Positions 32,550 through 44,314 of a DNA stretch of 64,000 nt are shown one piece after another (position 1 is the first letter of the stretch; the number at the start of each line of letters is the position of its first letter). A program made the position numbers and the translations under genes. This stretch comes from Ceratopteris richardii (lineage: Eukaryota; Streptophyta; Polypodiopsida; Polypodiales; Pteridaceae). Under the pieces are notes generated by a model. The model was not told the origin of the DNA. It ran no database searches and saw only the letters and a list, made by a program, of their open reading frames with translations. The DNA is taken from assembly GCA_020310875.1 (NCBI GenBank), contig CM035427.1, positions 90,492,977-90,556,976 on the forward strand, read 5' to 3'.

Positions 32550-33600
32550 ATGAGAGAAAGCTTGCAGATTGATAAGCTAGATAGGGAGAACTATCCAGCT
32601 TGGTCCATGAGGATGGAGGCACACCTCATGAGCAAAGATTTGATGGAATTCATCACAGGAGAAGAATAAAAGCCTGAGTTTGAAGATCCTAGTGTTCCAA
32701 CTAGGGAAGAGCTTGCAAATTTGAAGAACTAGATGAAGAAGGATGCTCAAGCTAGGAGCATCATTTACATGGCTATAAATGATTATCTTCTACCTCATAT
32801 TAGAGGATTTGAAAGTGCAACAGATATGTGGAATGTTTTGGAAGAGCATTTCCAAAATACAACCATGTCAAGGAAGTCATCATTATGGGTAGAGTTCACA
32901 ACCTTCAAGAAGAAGAGCTCACAATCAATTTCTGATTATGTGGCAAGAATGAAGGATATTGCAGATAGCTTGGGAGCATTAGATGAAAATATTGAAGAGG
33001 ATAAGCTGGTAAGACAAATACTTATAGGTCTCAGAGGAGATGAGAAATGGAAGCCTTTCATACTGTCCATAGAATTGTCATTAGATCATTTTACTCCTGA
33101 TCTTAATCAATTGCTAGGACATATGCTAACTTTTGAGTAGGACATTAAGGGAGATAATGATAGGAGTGCAAGTCAAGCTATGTATTCCAAGGATAAGAAA
33201 AAGAATGGCAAAGGAAAGCAGTCAATTGATGATGAAGGATCTTCAAGCCAAGCTAATTTCACAAGAGGAAAGATGAATTTCAGAGGTAAAGGAAGAGGAG
33301 GTAAGAATAAAGATAATGTTAGAGCTTGTTGGATTTGTGGAAAAACAAATCATTTGGCAAATGATTGTTGGTATAACAATCAAAATGGTGGAAGTCATAA
33401 TCAGAGTTTCAATCAAAGAGGTAGAGGAGGTAGAAATCAGAGAGGTAACTTCAGAGGAAGAGGTGGTAGGACCTCATATGCTACAGGAGGTGGAAGAAGT
33501 TTTCAACCTCAATCCTACAATAACAATTATTATAATTATGCATCACATCATAAAGATGATATGAATCTCATCTTGAATGCAACACATGAAGGAGTAGGAG
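32550..33600 (+). pseudogene. Cop2 gag
   Basis: ATG at 32550 opens MRESLQIDKLDRENYPAWSM, a Copia Gag of the UBN2 type (MWNVLEEHFQNTTMSRKSSL, ISDYVARMKDIADSLGAL, DEKWKPFILSIE). A basic linker leads to an intact CCHC knuckle, C-W-I-C-G-K-T-N-H-L-A-N-D-C at about 33328-33369, then an RGG-rich RNA-binding stretch. Stops at 32667 (TAA), 32730 (TAG) and 33138 (TAG) are the only breaks in an otherwise continuous frame. Confidence 0.88.
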
Positions 33601-34853
33601 AAGATCAAAGGGTATTCTATATTGACTCAAGATGTAGCAATCATCCGAGTGGCAACATATCATTGATGACTGATATGGAAGCAAAGGTGAGTGGACATAC
33701 AATTCAAACAGGAGATGACACCAAGCATAAAGTGGAAAGCATTGGATCAGTGAAGACTAAGAGTGGAAGCACACTCTTAAGCAAGGTATTTTATGTTCCT
33801 ACTATTCCTAAAAACTTGATAAGTGTAGGACAAATTGTGGAGAAAGGATATGAATTCAGATTCACAAATGATGGTGTTTATGTGCAAGATCCAGATCAGG
33901 GATATCAAAACATCATTGTAGGTCAAAAAGGAAGAAGAATTTTTACTCTCAAGGTCCAAGGTAATGTGGGACATGCATTGTTTACTTATGGAAGTCAAAA
34001 GATGTCTGAGTTAGACCTATGGCATAAAAGGTTAGGTCATTTCAATGAGAGAGCCATAAAAGAAATGTCAAAGAATGATGTAATGCTTGGATTGCCAAAT
34101 GTTGAAGGTCAACACATGGTATACAGGTTTGAAGCTTGTCAATTAGGTAAAGCACACAAAAGTTCATACAATAAAACAGGATACAAGTATTCAAACATGC
34201 TTGAGTTGGTTCATACAGATGTGTGGGATCCTTCAAGGGACTATAGCATAAATGGATCCATATATTATGTATTGTTTATTGATGATGCAACAAGATGGAT
34301 TACACTTTATGTAATCAAGGACAAATCAGAAGTGTTGAAGACATTCAAGCATTATCATGCTTATGTAAAAAGGATTACAGGACAAAAGATCAAGAGGTTG
34401 AGATCAGATGGAGGGGGAGAGTATTTTTCTAAAGAGTTTGATGATTATTTGTGGAATGAAGGTATAAAAAGAGAAGTAACTTGCAGGTGTTCCCCTCGAC
34501 AAAATGGAGTTGCAGAAAGAAGAAATAGAACTCTTGTAGAGTTTGCAAGATCAATGATGAAAGAGAAGAATTGTCCAAACTACTTATGGGCAAAAGCTAT
34601 CAACATTGCAACATACCTTGTGAATAGGCTACCCTGCAAAGCTTTGGATGGTAGAACACCTTATGAAGCATGGTGGGATAAGAAACCTACTCTTGATCAT
34701 TGTAAGATATTTGGATTTTTGGCATATGCTTATGTTCCTTCTCAATTAAGACATAAGCTAGAACCCAAAGCAGAGAAGTGTTTATTGGGTATGATGATAG
34801 ACAGATGGGTTACAGATTGTGGAGTCCATCTAAAAAGCAATTTCTTGTTATAA
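33601..34853 (+). pseudogene. Cop2 protease and integrase
   Basis: It is continuous with gag. The protease motif is FYIDSRCSNH (Asp-Ser-Arg in place of Asp-Ser-Gly). GAG-pre-integrase (ELDLWHKRLGHFNERAIKEM) has its HHCC partly damaged, with R-F-E-A-C-Q-L-G-K lacking the first Cys. The integrase core is complete: VHTDVWDPS, FIDDATRWITLYVI, LRSDGGGEYFSKEF, SPRQNGVAERRNRTLVEFAR, then YLVNRLPCKALDGRTPYEAW and CKIFGFLAYAYVP. A frameshift near 34780-34790 (CLLGMM) diverts the frame. The continuation F-I-G-Y-D-D-R is in the next frame. Confidence 0.88.
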
Positions 34854-36190
34854 AAGATGTTACATTTGATGAGCAAAGCACATGGTATACAAGGTCAACA
34901 AATGATTATGCAGATGTTGAAGAAGTTCAAAGGAAAGGGAAGACCAAAGTAAAGGTGTATGAAGAAGATATTGATGATGTTGATTGTAAAAGTAATTGCA
35001 GGGCAATGATGAAGATAGGCCAAGATTTGATCCAGAATCAAATGTGGCTGAGACTTCAAGCAGTGCAGAGGTTAGAAGATCTTTGAGAGAAAGAAAAGAA
35101 CCTATCAGATATAGCTATGATATATCTTTCTTAACAACAAAAGATTATGCTTATATTGTGAAGACAGAAGAAGATCCAACCACATATGAAGAAGCTAAGG
35201 GTAAACCACCAAAGAACCAGAAGGTAATTGGATGTAAGTGGGTGTATAAAACAAAAAGATTTGCAAATGGTGAGGTGTCTAGATACAAAGCTAGACTTGT
35301 GGTTAAACGTTATGCTCAAACTTATGGGGTAGATTATGATGAAACTTTTAGTCTAGATGCTAAGATGCCTACAATTAGAACTCTAATTGCTATTGCTGCT
35401 TGTAAAGGATGGAAGTTGTCATAATTAGATGTGAAGAATGCATTTCTAAATGGGTATATTGCAGATGAAGTGTACATGGAGTAACCATAGGGTTTCATGG
35501 ATTCAATTGGATCATATTATGTGTGTAAGCTCAAGAGAGCTTTGTATGGTTTGAAGCAGGCTCCAAGAGCATGGAATTACAGGCTTGCTAAGTTCTTGAA
35601 TGAATGTGGATATCAAGCTTCAAAAGCAAATAGTAGCTTGCTAGTGAAGGCAAGTGAAGATGGGTATATATACATGTGTATTTATGTTGATGATATTATT
35701 GTCATAGGTACAGATGCTCAAGGAATCAAGGAACTTAAGAAACAAATAGAGAGGGAATTTAAGATAAGTGATTTGGGAATTTTGTCTTATTTCTTAGGAA
35801 TGCACATTGTGTATACTCAACATGGAGTATATGTTACACAAGAAAGATACTTGAAGAATCTTCTAGTCAAGTTCAATATGGAAGATTGCAATCCTTCAAC
35901 AACACCATTGGAGGTAAATCATAAGTTGAGTAGATATGGAGGAGAAGAATTTAATGACATGAAGAAATATCAGAGTTTGGTATGTAGTTTGATGTATGCT
36001 ACCTTGACAAGACCAGACCTATCATATGCAGTTGGTGTTTTATCACAATTTATGCATTGTCCAAAGAAAACTCATTGGATTGCAGCTCAAAGGGTACTCA
36101 GATATATCAAGGGAACTCTGAGTGAAGGTTTGTATTATGGTTTTACCTCTGACACAAGAATGAAAGTGTTTAGCGATGCACAGCTCAATG
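34778..36190 (+). pseudogene. Cop2 integrase C-terminus, RT and partial RNase H
   Basis: IGYDDRQMGYRLWSPSKKQF (frame from 34778) shifts again near 35000 to RRSLRERKEPIRYSYD. RT follows: VIGCKWVYKTKRFANGEVSR, YKARLVVKRYAQTYGVDYDE, LDVKNAFLNGY (TAA before it, Gln expected), VYME-stop-P-stop-GF (EQPQGF expected), ALYGLKQAPRAWNYRL, YVDD near 35684-35695, and GILSYFLGMHIV. An in-frame deletion of about 25-30 codons removed the segment between TTYEEAKG and NQKVIGCKW. RNase H breaks off after MKVFSDA. Confidence 0.88.
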
Positions 36191-37635
36191 ATCTCCAGTA
36201 TAATGACCCAAAGGAGTTATTTCTAAAGAATTCCGCTCCAAGAACATTTCCTCATGTGTGCATGATTGTGCATTAATTTTAGTTTGTTCAAGTATATTTT
36301 TGAGCTCTTGTACTTGCACTTGCACGGCATGAACAGGTGACTCTTCATCCATCTTCTCAGTCTCTTGCATGTCGGCTATTGGCTGTCATTTTCTTCTTAA
36401 GAGATCGATAATTACCTCTAGAAATTCCCATTTAGCTATTCCTAGTAACTCACCTAGTGTAAGTTCAATCACACTATCAAGCACTCTTTTTGCAAGAACT
36501 TGTTTTAAATCTATGGCTTGTTCAAGGTGCAATTTTAGCATGTACAATGGAAATTTCACTCTTCCTTGACCTTTCCTTACAAGTTTCATCTCTTGATCTT
36601 GTGGAGGATTATTAACTTGAGTAGGAACTAGCATCTCAGCAGAACTAGGGTTTTGAACTTGAGTTGGGATTTGATTCCATTGGATTATTGTCAGTTGTGA
36701 TGGTGGAATTACTTGAGTGGGTTGGTTTGTTTGTATTGGTTGATTTTGATTCGGTGTTTGAGATTGTTCTTGTGAAGCTTCTACTTGACACCTAGTTCTT
36801 CTTTTCTCTTCTTCACCCTCATTGGTTCTCCTTCCTTTTTCTTCCACTATCACCTCATGCTCCACTGAAGAGCATAAATAAGTAACAACCGAGAGGGTAT
36901 CTATAGGTTCGTTCCATCCGGTTACACCTTGGATCTCATTGCTTGCTGAATTTAAAGTTTCATGATGCATCTTTTCCCGATCCAAGGACTTTATCACTTT
37001 AGACCATGATTTTGGGTCACTATTTTCATCAATTACTTGACACGCATATGTAGATGTATGAGATGTTGAAGCAACATTACCAGAAGTGCCAGTGAAGAAT
37101 ACTCCCATGCCTCCCTGACTGAAGTTGATATTTACTTTCTCTCCAGATTTTGAATCATGAATCATTTTCTCCTTTATGAAAACTAGATTCTTAGCCAATG
37201 CTTCTTTAAATCTCTCACATGAGTATCTGTTGTGCTCCAAAGAGTCACACAAGATGCATCTTTTAATTTCAGGATCTTTTGGAGCTTTATTGCTAGTTGC
37301 TTGTGAAGATTGGGATTCCAACATCTACTTAACGCTCTGGATTGTCAAATCACTAAACCTTTTAAACATCTTTTCCATGGTGTTGGGAGGCACAACCTCC
37401 TTTCCAGTTGGCTGATTAATCTGAGCATTCAGGACAGACTGATGTGGTGCTTGTATTTGCTCTTCTTGTATATCCTCTTGCCAATCTTGCATGAACTTTG
37501 GCATAGCTCTTTTCTTTTCTACATACCTCTTCAGTGTCGCTTATGCCTCATCCCAATCCTCAGTAAGCCCGAAATTTGTCTCCATGTCTTGCAATGGTGG
37601 GAGGAGTTACTCCCAGACCTTTATATCTATCACGT
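36190..37635 (-). pseudogene. GypB gag fragment adjoining LTR-F
   Basis: From the LTR-F side: METNFGLTEDWDEA, TAA, ATLKRYVEKKRAMPKFMQDW, a helical stretch ending TIQSVK, TAG, then a 312-residue frame with a CCHC knuckle, C-I-L-C-D-S-L-E-H-N-R-Y-S-C, at about 37255-37214. A long Gln/Pro/Thr-rich linker follows (about 36780-36590), and a helical end, LTLGELLGIAKWEFLEVII. The last part resembles SLEQVFSIAKPEFKDNFI of the gag at 54130, so the two are family relatives. The coding sequence stops near 36190 at the Cop2 junction, before a protease can be read. Confidence 0.78.
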
Positions 37636-38915
37636 TGTCGGGAAGGAAGCAAGTGATGGGAAGAGCCGGCACAGGGTTGGATCAGGCCCCTAGTGTGCAC
37701 CGTTCCCACATCCGGCGAGCGACTTCTGCATGCTGGGTGCCTCGCCCTCTCTTTGGTGTGGCAATCATCATAAGGCCCCTAGCCTCTCTAAAGAGACGAG
37801 CGAATGTGCGTATGCATAAGACCGTGGGCATCGGGAGCGAGAAAATCCAAGTACCACGCTAAAACATGAAAGTCAACGGATCGGTATGCAAACAAAGCTC
37901 AATGATACAATGCAAATGTAGCCAAAGTTGTCCAATAAAATCTAAGTGATACAATGATGCCCGCTACAGTGCGGGTCGATGATATAGAAATCTGCAACAC
38001 CATGGATGGATGAATACAAATATGCCGCCACTATAGTGCGGATCGGCCAAATATAATGTAGACTCCCTGCTACAGTGCGAGAAATCGCCCACAGAAATCG
38101 ACTTCGGTCTTCAATCAGCCTTCCTTTTCTTTGGCCTTTGGTCCAAGCTCTACTTCAAGTCTTCGCTTTTTCTCCAATAACTTTTCTTTACTTCATATAA
38201 TCTCCAAAATCATCAACCTGGAGAGTAGATGCACAAGGAAGATCCACGAGGGAAAACAAATGAGGCTTGAGCCCCTATTTATAGCTTTCCCTCCCCTTCT
38301 CCCCTTGGGACTATTCTCTAGAAGCTTCTAACCTCCTTACTCAACTTTCTAATTTTAGACCACCTTGCATGTTCATTTGCTATTGTTGAAAAATCAAACC
38401 CCTTATTTCTATTTTTTATTTTTCTCCTTTTTATTTTTCCTAGACCAAGGTTTTGGTTTCACACTATATATACAATATTAATTAATCTAAGGGTTTGGAC
38501 TTAGGTTAAAAACCAATTTTAAGTGTCCAAGTTAGGGTTTTTGGTCGGGGAAGTTAGGCTTTTGTCTTCAATTAACTCAAGCATGTCAATTCAAGGGTAT
38601 ATTTACAGTTATGGCCAAAAATCCTAGGGTTTCTAAGGGTCTAGGTTCACTTTTCATGGGGTAAACTCACGTTTTTAAGGATTTTCAAGGGTCAAACCTA
38701 GGTTTCTCGAGGGTCTAAAGTCAGTTTCATGGGCTATTTATAATTCACAAGTCTAATGTACATATTTAGCATGGTTTCACATTTCTCAATCAATCAGATC
38801 AGCCAAAACATGCACAGAATATACTCTTTTCTCCATCGAAGCATGACACGAAACTCTTAAAATCAATCAACTTTGAAAAAAACATGCACACTTCTTGAGG
38901 GATTCCATCCCGACA
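37636..38915 (-). repeat. LTR-F (GypB family), 1280 bp
   Basis: In plus coordinates it runs TGTCGGGAAGGAAGC to TTCCATCCCGACA, with inverted ends TGTCGGGA/TCCCGACA. Minus-strand gag follows on one side (37635 downwards) and a PPT with pol on the other (38916 upwards). It is therefore at once the 3' LTR of one internal region and the 5' LTR of the next. It includes three imperfect hairpin-forming copies of CCGCTACAGTGCGG-like sequence between about 37960 and 38075. No target duplication flanks it. Confidence 0.85.
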
Positions 38916-38930
38916 TTCGTCCCCATTAAA
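38916..38930 (-). other. GypB polypurine tract
   Basis: On the minus strand AATGGGGACGAA precedes LTR-F. The adjoining sequence (plus CTTGCACATCGTCTCGATGGGCCAACCTGC) resembles the same position in GypD (21468-21495), which links the two families. Confidence 0.7.
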
Positions 38931-40099
38931 CTTGCACATCGTCTCGATGGGCCAACCTGCAAAATTCAACAAACGCATATCAAGGCTCTTTTTAAACACT
39001 TTTTTACTTTTTATGCTTTTCTTTTCAAAAATCAAAGTGTGATCTCGTGCACTCCATGCAGCTTTGTAAAGATTAGTACAAATTTTAGAAAATTAAGTAG
39101 ATGCAAGCTTCACAACCATCATACTATGTCTTTGCTTCCGCAATCGAACAAGTAACCATATGAATAAACCGTTGGCTTTCTAGATCTTCTGTTTGTTTAA
39201 CTAGTTCAGATCTAGCAACTCATCCTAAGTACTAGCATATACTAGGTTTCTACTAACTCAGTTTGTAGAATATACCTTGTTTCCCCTATTTATCTCCTAC
39301 TCTCCAACTTTCCATTAGATCTCTTCTTTTCATTTTCTTTCACTTTTTCATTTTTCTTTTTCTTTTTCTATTCCTTTTCTTTTATTTTTCACTTCATTTC
39401 AGCTCAGCATTTTTCTTTTTCTTTTTATTTCACAAATCGGCCTATGTCGAAATCGGATGTGACTCATGGACTTGTCCACCCAGCCAAGTTTACCCCACCT
39501 GTCTGCCAATCTAACATAGTGCACGACATACACAATGTGAACCCTACATGAATTTGACATTAGCTCATGGCTCTGGCCACCCGGCAAGAGTGACTCCACT
39601 CACCTACCGACCCATGCAAGCGCATGATAACAAATAGGTTAGGCCTACGATGAAACTAGCCACGGCTCGTGGCCTTGATCACCCGACGAAGGTGGTTTCA
39701 CCCGCCTACTAGCCCATTGCAGTGCACTAACAACATACACACACATATATAGCTGGCTTAATTATGAAGGCTTTCTTTGAATCATGATCCATATGGAGGT
39801 AAGATCTTGCAAGAAACAAATAGTAGGACCCAAAGAATCCCACTCACTAAGCGTTCAAATCAATCAACATATACATGCACCGGTCTAAGCATGCCATCAC
39901 ATTCCCAAGCTTTCACTCCCAAAAATCTCTGGTTCGCTAACTAATTCCCTTCACATAATTTCTAGTGATTCATGCTTCATGCAAAACCATAATAGATATT
40001 TGCTATCTTAATTCTACATGATTTTCTTAAATTCATACATAACTTTATTACACACAAAAATGCAATGCATATGCTCTTTTTCAAAAAGAAAACAGATTT
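38931..40099 (-). other. GypB 3' untranslated region with about 100-bp tandem repeats
   Basis: This is non-coding sequence between integrase and the PPT. A pyrimidine-rich tract spans about 39300-39420. Imperfect repeats start at 39463, 39564 and 39666, each opening CTCATGG/CTCGTGG with a CCACC-like block 10-15 bases on (about 101 and 102 bp plus a partial third unit). Nothing else is recognisable. Confidence 0.7.
39463..39730. repeat. Imperfect tandem repeat, about 101 bp x 2.6
   Basis: The units share CTCATGG, a CCACCCRGC-like block, a T/A-CCCCAC-like block and C-x-T-x-CCGACCCAT-like ends, with heavy divergence between units. This is a by-eye call in the GypB 3' region. Confidence 0.6.
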
Positions 40100-40863
40100 C
40101 AAATCAGAAAATTTTCACCTAATCATTTGGTTCATCTTCATCGTTGATCGATCTAGCTTTTCTTCAATTTTCTTGATTTATCAGACTTCAAAGGAGTACT
40201 GTCTAACTCGCGAAGCACATATGTTCCATTTTCAAACACAGACCTCACCACATACGGCCCGAACCATCATTTGGTCAATTTCTTCCTAGCATTGTATTGG
40301 GTATCGAATGTATTGTCATACACCAACACCCAATCATCTATCTCAATCCTATGTGGTCTGAATCGATGGGTTTTGTCAAAATAGATCTTATTCTTTAACC
40401 TTGAATCCTTTAATTTTTGGATTGCTTCTTTCAACTTTTCATTCCCTTGTTTTAATTGCTTTATTCTCAATGATAAAAGTTCTTCTCTTGTCATACCATC
40501 ATTCCATGGGAGCGTCAACCATGTCACTATCTGAGTCTGGATGGGGAAGACTAGCTTCTGATAGTACATCAATTCAGCAAACATGAAACCTATGGACCGA
40601 GTACACGTCATCCTATCCGAATGGAAGAAACCTAGGCCACTGCTTTATGTCATCGTTGCAAGCCTTAGAGATCGCCTTCACAATGGAAGGGTGACCTCTC
40701 TCGATCTTCCCATTTGCCTCTGGTTATAGGCAGTGGTGAGAGTTAATCGAATTCCATGACGATCAAAGAACTCTTTTTCCTCTCTCGCATCCAACTCTCC
40801 CCTGTCTGTGACCACTTTCTCAACATAACCAAATCTCAAGATCACTTCTTCTAAAAGGAGTTT
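40100..40863 (-). pseudogene. GypB integrase core end and C-terminal domain
   Basis: On the minus strand: LLEEVILRFGYVEKVVTDRG (second catalytic Asp), a degenerate E-containing stretch, then EELLSLRIKQLKQGNEKLKE, a basic helix, RFRPHRIEIDDWVLVYDNTF and (after TGA/TAG) WFGPYVVRSVFENGTYVLREL. The latter is the GPY-like integrase C-terminus. Frameshifts and stops break it at several places. Confidence 0.78.
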
Positions 40864-42060
40864 TCATACATTATAAGTCGTTTTCGTATGGAGAGATCGA
40901 CCTTCCACATGGTTGGTCAAGTCCTCTCTAGCAAGTACGATATATCTCATCTTATCTATCCATTTGGGCATGGTTACTAGGTCGACCACCCATTTGTAAT
41001 GGATATAAGGAGGGTAAGTCGGATGTAATGGGTCTCTGTGCCTAACTGATGAATGCACTTGGCATGTAGCACAAGTGTCTACAAAACCTCTCACACTCAC
41101 ATAAATCCTTGGCCACCAGTAGGCTTCCCTGATCTTCTCATACGTAGCATAGAATCCTTTGTGACCTGCCCATAGGGTCTCATGCATCTCTCTCATCACC
41201 TTGCTCTGAAGACTTCTCGAACTCAATACCCTTTGTGGACTCTTTACCTTGCCCTTAGCGTGTTGCAAAATAAGCCCATCCTTCAAGAAAAAGTTATAGG
41301 ACTTTTTCCTTATGGATTTATTGGTCTTTAAAGTAGTCGCTAACCCCCATAGCTCTCTCTTTATTTGCGGATATTTTCTTTGAGTGTCATGCAAAATCTT
41401 AGCACCAAAGCGCACTCCATATATTTGCCCCTCATCATCATCTTGCCCTATGACCCATCCTATATCAATAGGACTGGTATCAACGGTCAAAATGATAGGT
41501 CTCTGACCTGAGTAGTCAACATGCTTCAGAATCGGGACTTCAATTAGTAGTTGCTTTACTCTAGACATAGCTCTCGCCTGTTTCTCTGTCCATATAAATT
41601 TCTTTATCTTTCTCAAGAGGTCATATAAGGGGTTTGCAACGTGAGCAAAGTGAGGAATCCATACGTAGAACACACAGGCTCCTAGAAACCTCCTCACTTC
41701 ATTGACATTACGACATACCTCAAAGATCCTGCTAATGGCCTCAACTTTCTGCGGGTATGGCTTGCAGCCATAATGTCCACACAGATGTCCTACAATGAGG
41801 ACCTCATCAATGCCAAAAACAGATTTCTCTAAAGAAAGTGTAAGCCCCACATCTTCAAATCTCTCAAATATTTTCTCACAATCAGAAATATGATCACTAA
41901 CAAACTTTTTGCATCGAGAAGCATCTAAACTCTCATCTTTCACTCTTTCCTCATATCCCTTTATAGGAATATCATCAATAAACGGCATAGTCACAGATGG
42001 TATAAAGTCTCGTAAAACTAGGTTCATGGCGTTCATCATGTGAGCCATAAAATTCGTCGC
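40864..42060 (-). pseudogene. GypB RT, shortened RNase H and integrase N-terminus
   Basis: This is a 394-residue open frame. RT: FMAHMMNAMNLVLRDFIP, the catalytic box P-F-I-D-D-I-P-I-K-G (F-I-D-D instead of Y-V-D-D) and VGHLCGHYGCKPYPQKVEAI. Then the thumb (VRRFLGACVFYVWIPHFAHV) and the RNase H start (ILTVDTSPIDIGWVIGQ, KYPQIKRELWGLATTLK). RNase H is cut short in frame and joins an integrase segment (FFLKDGLILQHAKGKV), followed by an HHCC domain (H-E-T-L-W-A-G-H, C-A-T-C) and WVVDLVTMP (first Asp of the core). The open frame despite the deletion is notable. FIDD with a downstream IPIKG is a distinct Gypsy lineage from GypA/GypC. Confidence 0.85.
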
Positions 42061-43133
42061 TCCCTACGGCAAAGTAGACATGCGTACAAGGCCTAGTGGA
42101 GTCTTCATGGTCATGATATCTCTGCTCTCAATAGCCAACTGAAACTGGTCATACCCTGAATACAGATTGATCATACAGTAGATGGAATGTCCAGCAAACG
42201 CCTCAGCAAACTCGTCTACTATGGGTCCTGTCCCTACATTTCTAATTGTGACTTTATTCACAGGCTGCAGATCTTCAATGAAATGAAGCTTCCCATTTTT
42301 CTTAGGCACTATAAACCACCTATTCGAATATGGAGCCGAGGAGGGTTCCTATATCCGGATGGAAATCTTTTCCTTTAGCAACCTCATCAACTCAGGTAAG
42401 TGAGCCTTTGGGACTGGTATAGGCCGGATATTCCATGGTATATCTGGCACTGTAAATATAATCATGGGAGGTACTTGTTTTGGGTCCGTGCAGCCTATCT
42501 CATGTGGGAAAAGTGCAAATGCTTTTTCGTATTTCTTGATGAGTTCAATGAACTTCATTTTCTCTTCTTCTCTCAGGAATGATTTCTCACCAAACTTTAT
42601 CTCTTTAATAGTCTTATCAGTAAAATGATGCCCTATGAGCTCTCGTCGTCTCAGCATAGGGTCATCTGACACTCGTAGGTACTTCTCATGACTATCTTCT
42701 AGCAATGGCTGAGCTATTGGTTTCACTTTCTTATCCACATTCTTATACTTTGTGTTCACATTTACTACATGCTCTCTCATGAACTCATCAATCATCTCAT
42801 ACTCTTGGATACAACTGATCATAACGATTTCTCATTTCTCATTTTTCTCAAATGTCTACTCAAGCTCTTCTAGAGTAGTCAAACTCCTCTCTAACAGGAT
42901 CACATCCTCAATCCTCTCATCAAGTAACATGATTCCTAAATCTTTATAGTGTCTTTCATGATTTTTTTTGAACTTATTTGAAACATTCTCTTTCTGTAAG
43001 CACAACAACTTACATGCAGATGAATAAATGGAAAATCTCTCAAAACTATGTATAGAATCATACGAGACATCAAACCAACTCCCACTATTGTCTCGCTCAA
43101 TAGTGGATCCTAACATAAATTTTGCTCAGCAGA
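42061..43133 (-). pseudogene. GypB pol N-terminal part (linker to RT palm)
   Basis: On the minus strand from 42822: YEMIDEFMREHVVNVNTKYK, KVKPIAQPLLEDS, IGHHFTDKTIKEIKFGEKSF, YEKAFALFPHEIGCTDP, VPDIPWNIRPIPVPKAH, then PKKNGKLHFIEDLQPVNKVT and FAGHSIYCMINLYSGYDQF. A TAG at about 42062 interrupts TLP-stop-GATN, where Gln is expected (TLPQGATN). The same order occurs in the plus-strand fragment 2214-2872. It ends at 43133-43137 at the GypC target duplication and resumes at 53416. Confidence 0.8.
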
Positions 43134-43137
43134 AGTG
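43134..43137. repeat. GypC target-site duplication, left copy (AGTG)
   Basis: AGTG precedes the left LTR and recurs at 53412-53415. Only four bases match; a 5-bp duplication with one change is possible. Confidence 0.8.
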
Positions 43138-44139
43138 TGTTAGACGGCCGCCGAACAAGGACAAATGTACTAGGACAGGTGTCTTAAATATAAAAGAACC
43201 TTTCGGGAAACACGCAGGTAACTAAAGATTCGCGCATCCTTGTAAAAGATCTTCTATATAAGGAAATGAAAGAAGAGTGGCCGAGAGCCCGTTTTTGGGG
43301 AATTGTAAGTGTACTGGTTGTAGTTTGTAGAGCATTGAGAAGAGTGAACTCTACTCAGTTCTGTTCTGTCTGTTCTGTGCTCCGTCTAGTCGTTTATTTG
43401 CACCATAGTGCAGAGTGCGAATTAGTAATCTCGTGTTACGAATCTGCTCGGTAATGGTTGAATGTGCCTCTGAGTGCTAATAAGTTGTAGTGTGTTACTT
43501 GTCAGTAGTATGCTGAACAAAGAATGTGGAAGTGTGGAAAGTAGTCCCGAACTGTTCGCGTGTTAACATTTTTTGTAAGTGACCAAGATCGATGCATTAG
43601 TCTACGTTCACTATTGATTCCAATCACATGACGACTAGTATCTGTAATGGTTGAAGTGCGAGTAGGTCATTGTTAAGTCTGTAACGAGTCGATTGTTGTC
43701 AAGACATCTGTTGCTCGTAGTTGGTATACGATGAGTTGTAATTCCAGTATATATATATATGTATGTGTTTGGTATACCTGTCTGTTCTGAAGAAGTACGT
43801 ATTAGGTGATCTCCGTTCACTGAAGTAGAGTATTCTACTGGACATAAATCACCGGACTACTGCTCAGATCATCATAGCATTACTAGTTCGGAAATTCTAA
43901 GTCCAGTACAACGAACAGTCATCGGTTGTGAAGAACTGTGCACGGAGCTAAGACGCTAGAAGTAATTATAATTGTGTAATAAGTTGGGAAAATAGTACAG
44001 GGCCTCTGTCTAACAGACTCCTACCACTCCCAAGGACCCACGTGGCTCAGAGGTAATTTACGGTTAGGAAAGATTCGAAAACGGCTGAACTTGAAGTATT
44101 TTGAGCCTGAAGTCGGAAGTTAACGATTAACGTTTAACA
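43138..44139 (+). repeat. GypC left LTR
   Basis: It is 1002 bp, TGTTAGACGG to CGTTTAACA, and includes an (AT)n patch near 43747-43760 and a TATA-like box at 43255-43263. Confidence 0.95.
43255..43263 (+). promoter_or_regulatory. TATA-like box in GypC left LTR
   Basis: TATATAAGG, conserved at 52527-52535 in the right LTR, is 117 bases into the LTR and a plausible core promoter. Confidence 0.55.
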
Positions 44140-44141
44140 TT

Positions 44142-44159
44142 TGGCACCGTCTGTGGGAA
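44142..44159 (+). other. GypC primer-binding site
   Basis: TGGCACCGTCTGTGGGAA two bases after the LTR resembles the TGGCGCCGTCTGTGGGAA type common in plant Gypsy elements. Bases 44160-44314 are leader. Confidence 0.85.
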
Positions 44160-44314
44160 AGTGGCATCAGGTTGCTAGTTATCTGTGAAAAGTGGCATTA
44201 GTGTGCCAGCTGTTTTTCAGAATCAAACATCACGTTTATCGTTTGATTGACTTACGGTAGCAACAGAGCCAGATTGCTGCCAACTGCTCAGATAGTGCTA
44301 CTACACAACGATAC

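Larger units (their letters stand above)
31318..36190 (+). mobile_element. Cop2: Copia element, 3'-truncated
   Basis: It has a 5' LTR of about 1 kb (31318-32317), a canonical PBS, gag, protease, integrase, RT and part of RNase H. Homology ends near 36190 in RNase H (MKVFSDA), where minus-strand GypB gag begins, so the 3' LTR is missing. In-frame stops at 32667, 32730, 33138, 35422, 35482 and 35488 are all TAA or TAG, several at Gln positions conserved in Copia. Confidence 0.88.

Noticed and set aside
38480..38730. Interstitial telomere repeats (AGGGTTT-like words)
   Set aside because: The words are scattered and imperfect within LTR-F, with no tandem run.
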